Source: Pythium myriotylum (Eukaryota; Oomycota; Peronosporomycetes; Pythiales; Pythiaceae). Taken from it: DNA of 64,000 bases. Made by a program: the position numbers and the translations under genes. Below the pieces are notes generated by a model. It had not been told where the DNA came from, made no database searches, and saw only the letters and a program-made list of their open reading frames with translations. The DNA lies in NCBI GenBank assembly GCA_023091665.1, contig JALJCQ010000012.1, forward strand, positions 4,092,001 through 4,156,000, given 5' to 3'. This document shows, in pieces, positions 34,129 through 46,300 of the stretch (positions within the stretch are counted from its first letter, which is position 1; the number at the start of each line of letters is the position of its first letter).

Positions 34129-37100
34129 CTAGGTCTCCGCCTTCTTCCGTAGTTTGTCATACCAGTCCAACGTTGGAGGAAGCCACGGCACGACCATCCT
34201 CGTCTCCAGCCAACCGTCCACAACTTGATCCAGATTCAGCATCTCACTCGAGTCCTTCAGCACATGGCGCGAGACGACGAGTCCTCCAAAACAACGCAAC
34301 ACTTTCTCAAGTGACACACAGAGCCGCTTGAATAACTCCCACAACTCCGTTTGCTCTTCGCGCGGAACTCCCGCAACAGCTTCGAGTCGGATGATCCGTT
34401 CCTTCGTGTTACGATGTCGCGAGATGACGATGCGGCACGCAAATACGCCTTTCTTGTGATACAAGATCCAGTCCGGTCCGACTTGACGATTGTCAAGAGG
34501 GTTATAACTAGCAATCACGATTTGGTCGAAGACCGGTTCAGGTAGTAGGCTCAGAAAATGGTATTCCCACTGCACGTTGGCTGTAGTTGCCAGACCGTCC
34601 GCTCTATTCGACGTAGGTCCAACTCGTTTGGCCATCTCCGTGAACTCATACGATAGTAATTGGCCACCGAAACGCAAGGACGAGGGAATATTCGACCTCC
34701 ACGATGCTGGCACGAGAAGATCCGAGTTCCACTGCATCTCTCCCTGGCATTTTACGTGGACGAGATTGAACTCCCGCAACAACTGCTTCACCGTGAGCAT
34801 GAATGCTCGGTCCAGATGAAGCCATAACGGCATGGACTTCAGAGTGTCGTGAGTCATCACTTCGGTCGTGAACTTGTGGTCCGCAATGGGACGAATAAAG
34901 TCGATGAGCAGCATCGGATCCAAGATCACCTCGTGCTTGAGTCTCTCAATACCAAGGTCCTCGTACCACAATACGTCGCCGAGGTCGTGCAGTGTCCTGA
35001 GAATCTCTTTGTAGGTGTCAATATCGACATTGCGACGATTATCGTGAAGTCTCTTGACAAACTCATCGGCGTTTACAAAAGTTGATTGCACACGCGATAG
35101 AGCGTCTCTGGATGGTGACTCGCTGCGGATGTCACGAACGAACTCCAGAGCTGCAGCGTAGCTCTCAGGCATCAAAACGCTGCACTTGCTCGCAACGACA
35201 AGCTCTTCTATCTTCGTCCTTGCTGCTTTGATTGACTCGGTGTCAACGCAACTCACGCTCACCCATTCGTGCTGGAGAAGATGCTTGATCGTTGCTTGCA
35301 GTTTCTCGAGTTGTTCAGCAGTGAATCCGCAGCTCTCCGATGTCTTCGGATGTGTTTCATCGGACGCTTTTGCCTCTTTTAACGCCTGCTGAAGCTCCTT
35401 GCCTGTCTGAGACACGTACTGCTTGAGGTGCTTCTCGAGATCCAACTGAGCAGCCTTCGAGTGCCGCGAATTCGCATCTACCTTGTCCGCCTTCGTCGCC
35501 ACAAACACAAACTCAGCATTCGACTGACGAGCGATGATCAGTCGAATCCACTTCAAGATCTTCTTGTCCACGACCTCATCCATGAAATGATCCACTTGTG
35601 AGTCGTAGTCGGCGAGAAGCGTCGCTTGCTTGAATGCCACACCGTACGAATGCATATCAATACACACGATGTAGATCGTGCGTCTTGTGAAGAACATGGC
35701 GTGGACAGGTTGATACACGTCTTGGCCGGCAAAGTCCCAAATCGTGAACTCATAGCTCTTATCACCGCGTTTGAACAGGTGTCGATAGTGGTCGATGGCG
35801 ACCGTGCGGTTGTCAATATGCTCGAGCGACGGTTCCAAGGCTATTATCGACTTGGAGAAGCTTGTCTTTCCCGAGTTGCTCGCGCCGATGATGCCGAGTT
35901 TCGATCGGAAAACTCTCAACTTCGACTTGAGGAGCTCTGTTATGTACGTTTGAGTGGCGACGACCCCACGTTTGATCGTTCGAAGCGGGATTTCGGTCAG
36001 AATCGCCTGTTTCTTCCATTCACGCTCCCACAAATCAACACAAAGCTTCAACGCTGATACCTCCGGCAACGCCTCGTCAGAGCTGATCATCATCTCGCAC
36101 TTTGCGTCCCACTTGGCACCGTACGTTACAAGCGCCTGCAAAACTCCCAACGTGCCGTCATCTATTCTTCTGGTAAAGCCATATCGTCCCGTCCTAGCGA
36201 TAACGACATGTAAAGGCGTTCGACCACTCTGTACAAACGACATGAATGAGACATAGTCTGGCATTCAGAGATTTGCGACTTGCTTGCCTCGTCAACTACC
36301 AGGAGGTTACAATATGCACCCAGCAGCTTCACGACCTCAACGTGGCCTTCAAATGATGCCCAATGCAACGGTGTCCATCCATCCTAACCCCACACATTGA
36401 CGTAAAAGAGACCATATCATATCAGTACGAGTCCCAAAACACTCCCGTCGACGTATGCTGCAGCCAGCGCACGCGCGCAAGAACGACCGCCCACTCACGA
36501 CACAGACACGTACCTTGGTTTGAGCGTCTTTGTTGCATTGCACCTCGAGCAGCAGCTTCACGACCTCAACGTGGCCATACCTTGACGCGTAATGCAACGG
36601 TGTCCATCCATCCTAACCCCACACATTGACGTAAAAGAGACCATATCATATCAGTACGAGTCCCAAAACACTCCCGTCGACGTATGCTGCAGCCAGCGCA
36701 CGCGCGCAAGAACGACCGCCCACTCACGACACAGACACGTACCTTGGTTTGAGCGTCTTTGTTGCATTGCACCTCGAGCAGCAGCTTCACGACCTCAACG
36801 TGGCCATACCTTGACGCGTAATGCAACGGTGTCCATCCATCCTAACCCCACACATTGACGTAAAAGAGACCATATCATATCAGTACGAGTCCCAAAACAC
36901 TCCCGTCGACGAATGCTGCAGCCAGCGCACGCGCGCAAGAACGACCGCCCACTCACGACACAGACACGTACCTTGGTTTGAGCGTCTTTGTTGCATTGCG
37001 ACTCCAGCAGCAGCTTCACGACCTTAACGTGGCCTTCAAATGATGCCCAATGCAACGGTGTCCATCCATCCTAACCCCACGAATCGACGTAAAAGAGACC

Positions 37101-39524
37101 ATATCATATCAGTACGAGTCCCAAAACACTCCCGTCGACGTGTCCTCCACCCAGCGCACGCGCACAAGAACGACCGCCCACTCACGACACAGACACGTAC
37201 CTTGGTTTGAGCGTCTTTGTTGCATTGCGACTCCAGCAGCAGCTTCACGACCTCAACGTGGCCTTCACTTGTTGCCCAATGCAACGGTGTCCCTCCATTC
37301 TAACCCTACACATTGACGTAAAAGAGACCATATCATATCAGTACGAGTCCCAAAACACTCCCGTCGACGTGTCCTCCACCCAGCGCACGCGCGCAAGAAC
37401 GACCGCCCACTCACGACTCAGACACGTACCTTGGTTTGAGCATCTTTGTTGCATTGCGACTCCAGCAGCAGCTTCACGACCTTAACGTGGCCTTCAAATG
37501 ATGCCCAATGCAACGGTGTCCATCCATCCTAACCCCACGAATCGACGTAAAAGAGACCATATCATATCAGTACGAGTCCCAACACACTCCCGTCGACGTG
37601 TCCTCCACCCAGCGCACGCGCGCAAGAACGACCGCCCACTCACGACACAGACACGTACCTTGGTTTGAGCGTCTTTGTTGCATTGCGACTCCAGCAGCAG
37701 CTTCACGACCTTAACGTGGCCATACCTTGACGCGTAATGCAACGGTGTCCATCCATCCTAACCCCACACATTGACGTAAAAGAGACCATATCATATCAGT
37801 ACGAGTCCCAACACACTCCCGTCGACGTGTCCTCCACCCAGCGCACGCGCACAAGAACGACCGCCCACTCACGACTCAGACACGTACCTTGGTTTGAGCG
37901 TCTTTGTTGCATTGCGACTCCAGCAGCAGCTTCACGACCTCAACGTGGCCTTCAAATGATGCCCAATGCAACGGTGTCCATCCATCCTAACCCCACACAT
38001 TGACGTAAAAGAGACCATATCATATCAGTACGAGTCCCAAAACACTCCCGTCGACGTGTCCTCCACCCAGCGCACGCGCACAAGAACGACCGCCCACTCA
38101 CGACACAGACACGTACCTTGGTTTGAGCGTCTTTGTTGCATTGCGACTCCAGCAGCAGCTTCACGACCTCAACGTGGCCTTCACTTGTTGCCCAATGCAA
38201 CGGTGTCCCTCCATTCTAACCCTACACATTGACGTAAAAGAGACCATATCATATCAGTACGAGTCCCAAAACACTCCCGTCGACGTGTCCTCCACCCAGC
38301 GCACGCGCGCAAGAACGACCGCCCACTCACGACTCAGACACGTACCTTGGTTTGAGCATCTTTGTTGCATTGCGACTCCAGCAGCAGCTTCACGACCTTA
38401 ACGTGGCCTTCAAATGATGCCCAATGCAACGGTGTCCATCCATCCTAACCCCACGAATCGACGTAAAAGAGACCATATCATATCAGTACGAGTCCCAATC
38501 GACGTGTCCTCCACCCAGCGCACGCGCGCAAGAACGACCGCCCACTCACGACTCAGACACGTACCTTGGTTTGAGCGTCTTTGTTGCATTGCGACTCCAG
38601 CAGCAGCTTCACGACCTCAACGTGGCCTTCAAATGATGCCCAATGCAACGGTGTCCATCCATCCTAACCCCACACATTGACGTAAAAGAGACCATATCAT
38701 ATCAGTACGAGTCCCAAAACACTCCCGTCGACGTGTCCTCCACCCAGCGCACGCGCACAAGAACGACCGCCCACTCACGACACAGACACGTACCTTGGTT
38801 TGAGCGTCTTTGTTGCATTGCGACTCCAGCAGCAGCTTCGCGACCTCAACGTGGCCATACCTTGATGCGTAATGCAACGGTGTCCCTCCATTCTAACCCC
38901 ACACATTGACGTAAAAGAGACCATATCATATCAGTACGAGTCCCAAAACACTCCCGTCGACGTATGCTGCAGCCAGCGCACGCGCGCAAGAACGACCGCC
39001 CACTCACGACTCAGACACGTACCTTGGTTTGAGCGTCTTTGTTGCATTGCGACTCCAGCAGCAGCTTCACGACCTCAACGTGGCCTTCAAATGATGCCCA
39101 ATGCAACGGTGTCCCTCCATCCTAACCCCACACATTGACGTAAAAGAGACCATATCATATCAGTACGAGTCCCAACACACTCCCGTCGACGTATGCTGCA
39201 GCCAGCGCACGCGCGCAAGAACGACCGCCCACTCACGACACAGACACGTACCTTGGTTTGAGCGTCTTTGTTGCATTGCGACTCCAGCAGCAGCTTCACG
39301 ACCTCAACGTGGCCTTCAAATGATGCCCAATGCAGCGCTGTCCTTCCATCCTAAACTCTCTCGCGTCAGTTCGCTTTCTCCCTCTCATCTCCCCCCTAAA
39401 ATTGCATCCGCACTTTGTCTCTCGCGTCGACGTCTCCTCCTCTCTTGAGATACGTGCGCACAATTTTCGCGTTTCCTCTTTCGCTCGCGTTGAGAAACGC
39501 TTCTCTCGACTGTTTGTTTCCCAT
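34129..39524 (-). CDS. ANK-array ROCO protein with one intact Roc-COR
   Basis: Inferred 16-exon gene: 39414-39524, thirteen 99-nt exons (39252-39350 down to 36514-36612), 36288-36383 (96 nt), 34129-36228; 1197 residues, all introns phase 0. The first exon begins MGNKQSRE, a good N-myristoylation match, followed by FLNASERGNAKIV (ankyrin cap). Then come 14 ankyrin repeats, a linker (YGAKWDAKCEMM, LWEREWKK) and an intact Roc domain: GASNSGKTSF P-loop, WDFAGQDVYQP, ATKADKV. COR follows to the stop. It would act as a GTP switch controlled by ankyrin ligand binding, probably at a membrane. The final ankyrin exon is one Leu shorter and uses a GC donor (gag|gcaagc). It is divergent from the plus-strand ROCO pseudogene. 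Exon calls rest on frame and splice signals. Confidence 0.78.
36288..39350 (-). repeat. Tandem array of 14 ankyrin exons, 229-bp unit
   Basis: Units are a 99-nt exon plus a 130-nt intron (gtacgtgtctg ... ccccttag-like). One unit near 38494 lacks 10 intronic bases. Exon consensus is D/N-G-x-T-P-L-H-x-A-xxx-G-H-V-x-VVKLLLESQCNKDAQTK. Variants: codon 3 Trp, Gly or Arg; codon 8 Trp or Tyr; codons 10-12 SFE, SRY or TSE; codon 16 Glu or Lys. A two-unit block (about 37200-37485) recurs identically at 38116-38401, so the array grows by block duplication. The introns share cactcccgtcgacg with the 218-bp array, so the two arrays have a common origin but were homogenised separately. Confidence 0.93.
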
Positions 39525-40938
39525 TTTCCTCTTGATGAAGTGACGAAGAGAAAGAGCTGAGAGAAACCGAACTTATCGCACGATGAGATCCAAATCCGCA
39601 CTTAACGCTGCTTCCAGCTCTGACTCGTGAACTGGATTTCTCTGCACATCATCTCATCTCGTGAGAGTCCGCAGAGAACAGCGATCTCTGTCAGTGACGG
39701 ACTACGCCGAATCTGCAGTATCGTACACTGTATTGAATCCAGCAGATGCGTGGCTCGATGAGTTCATGGACAAGGAGTCCAGTTTTTTCGAGATTTCTTG
39801 GGATCCCTTCACTTCACTCTTCCTTTTTTCTTTTCACATCTCGGCTCACTCTTCCTCACACCTCGGCGCCGCTCTGCTCCGCAGATAGCTATTACAGTAT
39901 TCACGACGCTTCCTGATTGTTGTTGATGATGATGATAAAGTCTATTGAGTTCAACTAGCAACACTGTTGATGCTCCCGATTGCACGAGAAAAGTGCGGTG
40001 ACTAGTGGCGAGAACCTCGTCCAATCCACCTCAGAAACTCAGTCTCGAGTCGACCCATCAGCTGCGTGATAAACAGGAAGAGAAAGTGAGCCAACTCATG
40101 ATGGCTTGTCTCTGAACACGCTGTTGAAGTTGGACACGGAACAAGATATGGATACCCCTCCTCAAACGCTTGGTTTCTATCATTTGCATGCATCATCTTC
40201 CAAGTCCACCTGTGTGCCGACTCGAAGCGAAGTCTCGCTCTTCCTTCATTACTTGACTCTCTGCTTCAGATGTGAAGTCCTCGCAGCTCGAGGCGAGTTC
40301 ATGGGCGCCCACCGAGACATCTCGACCCGTTCCAGTTTGCAAACGCGGCTCCGGCAACCTTGTCAGCCTCGTCCTGGGAGACCTGGTGCACGGGAGAGAG
40401 GGTGCTACCTAATCATGACCCAGCACCACCGGATGTAGACTTCTAATCAATAGAGCTCGATTGATTCTGGGATCTTGACGCCGGCCAAAGACTTCACGAC
40501 CGCCGAACAAAGTGTCACTCTCTCGTCGGAAGGTGTCCTCGGAAGGTGTGTCTCGTCACTACGTCGTGTGGTGAAGGCCATTGCGCTAGAGGGCACCAAG
40601 CGTGTGATTGAGAGCGCTAATGGTACGTTTTGCACATGGTGCTCGTGAGGTATGTATTCGTAGATTTTCTTTCTCTGCATGGTGGTTGCAGAGTGGAAGC
40701 AGTTCATCAACCGTCTGAACTCAGATTGGCGATGAACACCACCAGACTTGTGCTAGCCGACAACATGAGCGAGCAGCCGTGCGAGAGTCAGCAAGTAACC
40801 AGTAACGAAACCGGTAGAGCACGTGATGGATTCGCTAAAATTGTGAGCAGGGTCAACTGGACTGACTGGTCTCCTCACATTAAAGCGCCCTGAGCAGACA
40901 GCTCCAAGATCCACCTCCCGACTTGAACAAGTCTCCAG
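39525..40938. promoter_or_regulatory. Intergenic region between divergent ROCO genes, module 2
   Basis: About 1.4 kb, matching 18686-20319 in position; 40462-40938 is close in sequence to 19860-20319 and similarity fades toward the array gene. It must contain the promoters of both divergent genes. No stable ORF shared by the two modules is seen. Confidence 0.5.
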
Positions 40939-42536
40939 ATGGGTAACGCCCAGGCGGCACGGTCGTCGCCTCCGGACAACAACACGTCCGAACGGCGTCG
41001 CGTCCACTCGCAACCAACAGAGTCTGCGCAGTCATGTTCTATTAGTCGCGCGCGTCCTCGAGTCTGTAGGTCCAAGATCGCTGTGCTCGGTGCGAACAAC
41101 TCGGGGAAAACCAGCTTCTGCAAGTCGATAGCAACCATGGGCCATGGTTACTGCGATGCGCAAGCGTCGGCACCATGGCCTATTGTGCCATCGCTCAAGC
41201 GTACAGACAATCGTTCGATCGCCATCGACCACTTCCGCCACATCTTTAGGCGGAACTACAACACCTACGAACTCACGATGTGGGACTTCGCCGGCCAAGA
41301 CGTGTATCAGCCTGTCCATGCCATGTTCTTCACAAGACGCGCGATTTACATCGTGTGCATTGATATGTATTCGTACGGTGTGGCGGAAGAATCCTTTTCA
41401 GATCATTTCGAGATCAGATCCCAACCTAGATCTCAACCAAAGTCCCACTCTGATCGTACATAGATCCAATCACCCAAACAGCTGGTCTCACTTTGATCTC
41501 GTTCTGGCGACCACAAAAACAGTCACGACTGCTCTTCATGCGGAATCACTGAAGGGTAGCGCACTTGATCGACTTCAATTCTTCTCCGCAGGTCAGAAGC
41601 GGCTGCGTCGTCATCTGATGGGCGTCGCTATTGGCGCACCCGACAACAACATTGAGTGCGGCGCGGCGCGATTACTTCAGCGCCCGCGGATGGGCCACCG
41701 AGTGCCTTCGTCATTGTGCGCGCAAGTCTTGCGTCGGTCAAGGGTGCCGCTATGAACACCGACGACAGATCCCACTTCCTCCTCGCCACTTCTCCATTCC
41801 TTCTCCGACTTTCAGCCACCCCCTCGCGCGTCTGGCACACGACATCGCCAACCTGCGCGATCTCAAGACAATGTGATCGAAGTGCGAGTTGGCTAAGACT
41901 ACGACGTCGGCTTCTAAGCCAAGTTGGCTCACGGTAAGGACAGAACGCACATAAGCTCATTAATTGCGCTCAATAGACTTCACTTAATCATCATTATTCC
42001 TCTCTGTGGGTGTGGGTTGGCTGGGGTGAAGAGCACCGCTGGTGTATTGGCCGCGTCAGCGATCAACCCTGCCTCCTATCCCTGTTGAGGTCGAGGTCGA
42101 GGTCGAGGTCTCGGCGCTCTGGCTGCTCTGTGACCGCTCAAGTTTACCTCTTCAAGACTGAAAAGGAGCCCCACATACATGCCGCACGGCAGGGTCGTCT
42201 ACGTGCCCGTCACGCCCACCTACAGGCAAGGCCCAGCACGCAGAGGCTCAAGCGCAAGGTGGTCAACTCGGACCGCTGCTCCGGCTGGGGTGGCCAGCAC
42301 CCCACCATGGTCGACGGCGTGGCCTACGACTAGAACCGGGGCGTCTTCAAATACGTCGATGCTGGCAGACTCCAAGTGCAGCTCTTCCGGGAGAAGTGTG
42401 GCGACGTTGCGCGCCTAAGCCCAGCTGCTACCAGCGTCGCCGTCCATTGAGCGCATTAATCTCTCCGACTTACACCCCTGGCTAGTCAGCCAAGTTGACC
42501 CACGGTAAGGACCGGAGCTTGCACCAGAGCCCCAGC

Positions 42537-42616
42537 TATTAGGGTACATTTATTGCGCTCAATAGACTTCACCTTCATCATCATCTATTGAGCGCATTGA
42601 ATGTACCCTAATAGCT
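42537..42616. repeat. Inverted repeat of LINE 3' ends
   Basis: ctattagggtacatttattg...caatag (42537-42568) is followed after a CATCATCAT-like spacer by ctattgagcgcattgaatgt...taatag (42584-42615), nearly its reverse complement over about 31 bp. It reads as two LINE tails meeting end to end inside the transposon and could fold into a hairpin. Confidence 0.65.
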
Positions 42617-43080
42617 GGTACTCGGTGTTGTGCTCCTGCTTCGGTGCCTCTAGCGCGCTTGTGCAGGCTGCGCACGGCTTGGCCTATCTCCAGTGGCTCT
42701 CCAACGGCTGGTGCCTCATGGTCATCGGCACCAGCGGAGTCATTCTCCGGCAGCTCGGCGAGCATTGGCACCACAGAACGAGTGGCTCCGGCTGCTCTAC
42801 CACCAAGTGCGACGCCTTGCGACACGGTCAGCAACTACTAAGTGAGGTCTCACAACGCCATGGCCACGGCGTGGGCACCCATGCGACGGACTGAGCCCTC
42901 TAGAGCCAAGTCCGTCGCCCACCGACATGCCCTACGATGCAGACCTACCCAGCTCACCGCTTCCAATTTACAGCCCAGGCTCTCCAGCCAGATTGACCCA
43001 CGGTAAGTCCAGGATGCACAGAGCTCCAACTATTAGTACATTTATTGCGCTCAATAGACTTGAACTTCATCATCATCTCC
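42617..43080 (+). pseudogene. LINE RNase H remnant inside the transposon
   Basis: LVQAAHGLAYLQWLSNGWCL and VIGTSGVILRQLGEH align with the LINE RNase H (GLQAAKENHW, IIGASELILRQLRDH). After a broken stretch, the 3' end (caattgacccacgg-like, 42985-43000) and the tail caatagacttgaac (43050) follow. Frames are broken. Confidence 0.55.
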
Positions 43081-43320
43081 AGTGGCTCTCCGTTGAACGC
43101 CTCGCGTCGCCGGCCGCGCAAGGGCTCCTGCGTCTTCACCAACGTCGATCACGACACCTACGTCGATATTGACCGCTGGGGGACTACCCGTTGCTCAACG
43201 TCGCGCTCGAGCTCTCTCCCGACTTCACGGCGGGTACCGGTGCTGGGGCTGGGGCCACTTCGGGTGGTGGCATCGCCAACGCCCTCTTCGGACTCGTAAG
43301 CAATTAGAACTTCGTCGGGT
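43081..43320 (+). other. Possible captured host gene fragment in the transposon
   Basis: Two short frames read sensibly: GSCVFTNVDHDTYVDIDRW, and, one base out of frame, DYPLLNVALELSPDFTAG with a Gly/Ala-rich end and a TAG at about 43305. The content is unlike the LINE. I do not recognise the source gene. Confidence 0.35.
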
Positions 43321-46300
43321 AGTTCGCAGCCGCTGGAGCACCAGGACTACGCAGTGGTCACAACGGACACCATCTCGCTTCGTGGCTTCTCGCCCAAGGT
43401 GGGCGCCGTCGCTAAGTACCGTATCACTTCAAGTGACCAAAAAAAAAAAACTGCCTGAATCCTTTGAATCCAATGGTGTCTTAGTCTCCACGAGACTAAT
43501 CCTGACTTCAGTACAAGTGGCGAAGGAAACATGCTCGTTGTCATTCGGTAAGCATGCTCTCCTTTGTTTCCAGAGCAAAGACTTGCGATTTCTGTTGCCA
43601 ATTACGTCTTATGATCTTGCCCTTGGATCATGCCACACTCTCTCTCAGATCCCGTTATGATCTTGTGATCGATAGGCGGGGTCTGATCCGGCTGTGATCT
43701 GTAAGGGACCTTATCCGGTGTGGCATTCGAGCAAGCAACACTTGTCGCCGATGACGACTTTCAAGTGGATCAGTTTATGGATGAGGTCGTGGATAAGAGG
43801 ATCTTAAAGTGGATTCGACTGGTCATTGCTCGTCAGCCAGATGCCGAGTTTGTATTCGTGGCGACGAAGGCGGACAAGGTGGATGCGAATTCGCGACTCG
43901 CCAAGGCTGCTCAGTCGGATCTCGAGAAGCGTCTCAAGCAGTACGTGTCTCAGACAAGCCAGGCGCTTCAACATACACTCAATGAAGCACAAACGTCCGA
44001 TGAAATCCATCGGAAGACAACAGAGACCCGTGGATTCTCTGCTCAACAACTCGAGAAACTGCATGCAACGATCAAGCGTCTTCTCCAGCACGAATAGGTG
44101 AGAGTGAGTTGTGTTGACGCCGACTCGATCAAAGCTGCTCGGACGAAGATCGAAGAGGTTGTGGTGTCAAGCAACCGCAGCTTTTTGATGCCTGAGAGCT
44201 ACGTTGCAGCTCTTGAGTTCGTTCGTAGTATCCGCAGCCAGTCATCATCCAGAGACGCTCTGTCGCGTGTGCAATCAACTTTTGTAAACGTCAATGCGTT
44301 TGTCAAGCGACTTCACGATAATCGCCCGGACATCGATGTTAACACATGTCGACAGATTCTCAGGACACTGCACGATCTCGGCGACGTGTTGTGGTATGAG
44401 GACCTTGGCATTGAGAGACTCCAGCACGAGGTGATCTTGGATCCGATGCTGCTCATCGACTTTATCCGTCCCATTGCGGACCACAAGTTTACGAGCGAAG
44501 TGATGACTCATGTCGCACTGAGTTCCGCGCCGTTATGGCTTCATCTGGACCGAGCATTCATGCTCACGGTGAAGCAGTTGTTGCGCGAGTTCAATCTCGT
44601 TCACGCAACGCGAGGAGAGATGCAGTGGGACTCGGATCTTCTCGTGCCGGCATTGTGGAGGTCTAATATCCCCTCGTCCTTGCGTTTCGGTGGCCAATTA
44701 CTATCGTTTGAGTTCACGGAGACGGCCAAACGAGTTCGACCTACGTCGAAAAGAGCGGACTGTCTGGCAACTACAGCCAACATGCAGTGGGAATACCATT
44801 TTCTGAGCCTACTACCCGAATCGGTCTTCGACCAAATCGTGATTGCAAGCTACAACCCATTTGACGATCGTCAAGTCGGACCGGATTGGATCTTGTATCA
44901 CAAGAAAGGCGTGTTTGCGTGCCGCATCGTCATCTCGCGACATCATAACACGAAGGAACGGATCATTCGACTCGAAGCTGTTACGGGAGTGTCACGCAAA
45001 GAGCAAGCGGAGTTGTGGGCGTTATTCGAGCGGCTCTGTGTGTCACTGGAGAAAGTGTTGCGTGGTTTCGGAGGACTCGTCGTCTCGCGCCATGTGCTGA
45101 ACGACTCGGGTGGCTTGCTTCATACAGGGTGGACAGTTCTACATGAGGCGTGCTCGCGAGGCTTCGTATCCGTTGTGCGCGCTTTGCTGGAAGTTGAATG
45201 TAATGTGAATGCGCGCGATGAGGTGAGTTGTATCAATTACGATTTGGCTGCGTTAAGCATCTGAAACGTATTGTATTGTGGCAGAATGGGATGACGCCCT
45301 TGCACTGCACACTATGCTATGTGAACAAGACGCTGCAGTTACGAAAAGCCTACAAAATCGTTCGCGATTTGATCTCTCTTGGGTCAGCTTGGGACGACAA
45401 GTGCGAAATTTTCTCCTCAGATATACAATCGGAATGTATCCGTGACTGCGTATTGCTGTGGATTGACGAGCGTACCGGAGGACTTCAAATGACCGACATT
45501 CAGCACGAAGTTTTGGACGCAGGACCCATCGCAACACGCGAATATATTGCAAGTCTAAGGAAGTCTGGAGCAGTTGTTCACCGTCGCAAGGTCTCGGTCG
45601 TGGGGGCTGGAAGTGCAGGCAAGACGAGTCTTATCAAGTCTCTGACGACTAGGAAGTCATCCCTTGAACATCATGACAATCGCACCATTGGTATCGACCA
45701 CTTCCGACTGGAATTCGACGAACTCATATCTGCAACGCGGGAGTTAAAACGTCATCAAGTAACGCTTTGGGACTTCGCAGGACAGAGCGCGTATCAAGTA
45801 GTCCACTCGCTCTTCTTCTCACCCCGTACGCTGTACTTGGTATGTCTCGACCTTGAGGCATACGTTGTTGCTTGGATGCAAGCAAGTCTATTTGCTTCAG
45901 ACGCGAAGCACCTCCATCGCCGCATGTGTGAGCATATGGCTGACGCTGTACTTCAGTGGGTCCAATTGATTTTCTGCCGCCAGCCAGACGCTCAATTTGC
46001 GTTCATCGCCACGAAGGAAGACGCGCTAGATGGGAATGGTGACTTCGCATCGGAGATCAAGAAAGACGTGAAACGTCGCCTTCGTCACGTTGATACATTC
46101 GTTGAGCGAATGCGCAGTGACCTATCGAGTGGATTCAAGTCATCTGCAGAACTGTACCCAATGAGAGACAATGATCTGCGTTGGACCGACGCAGTATTCT
46201 TGGCGGATCAGAGAGCTGGATCTATGGATGTGGTGGATGATGATTTCTCAGTCGAGTTCGTGAGTTGCACCGAGCTAGAAAGCGTTATCAGTGCTCGAAG

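Larger units (their letters stand above)
41384..43715. mobile_element. 2.3-kb DNA transposon, hAT-like by target duplication
   Basis: It is flanked by an 8-bp duplication CGGTGTGG (41376-41383 and 43716-43723); the uninterrupted sister gene has the sequence once. The ends are loosely inverted (about 14 of 21 positions match when ggaagaatccttttcagatc is set against gataaggtcccttacagatc), and both ends are crowded with GATC words. No transposase is visible, so it is non-autonomous. The inside is a patchwork: three LINE 3' ends (about 41925-41995, 42470-42590, 42960-43080), an A11 run at 43440 and pieces that look like captured gene sequence. An 8-bp duplication suggests the hAT superfamily; the termini do not prove it. 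Confidence 0.65.

Noticed and set aside
14709..39350. CRISPR-like or satellite interpretation of the two tandem arrays
   Set aside because: Units of 218 and 229 bp contain ankyrin-coding exons with splice sites, there are no unique spacers, and the context is eukaryotic.
41628..41960. 110-codon minus-strand ORF at the start of the inserted transposon
   Set aside because: No domain or start context, and it lies in a patchwork of repeat fragments; not called as a gene.
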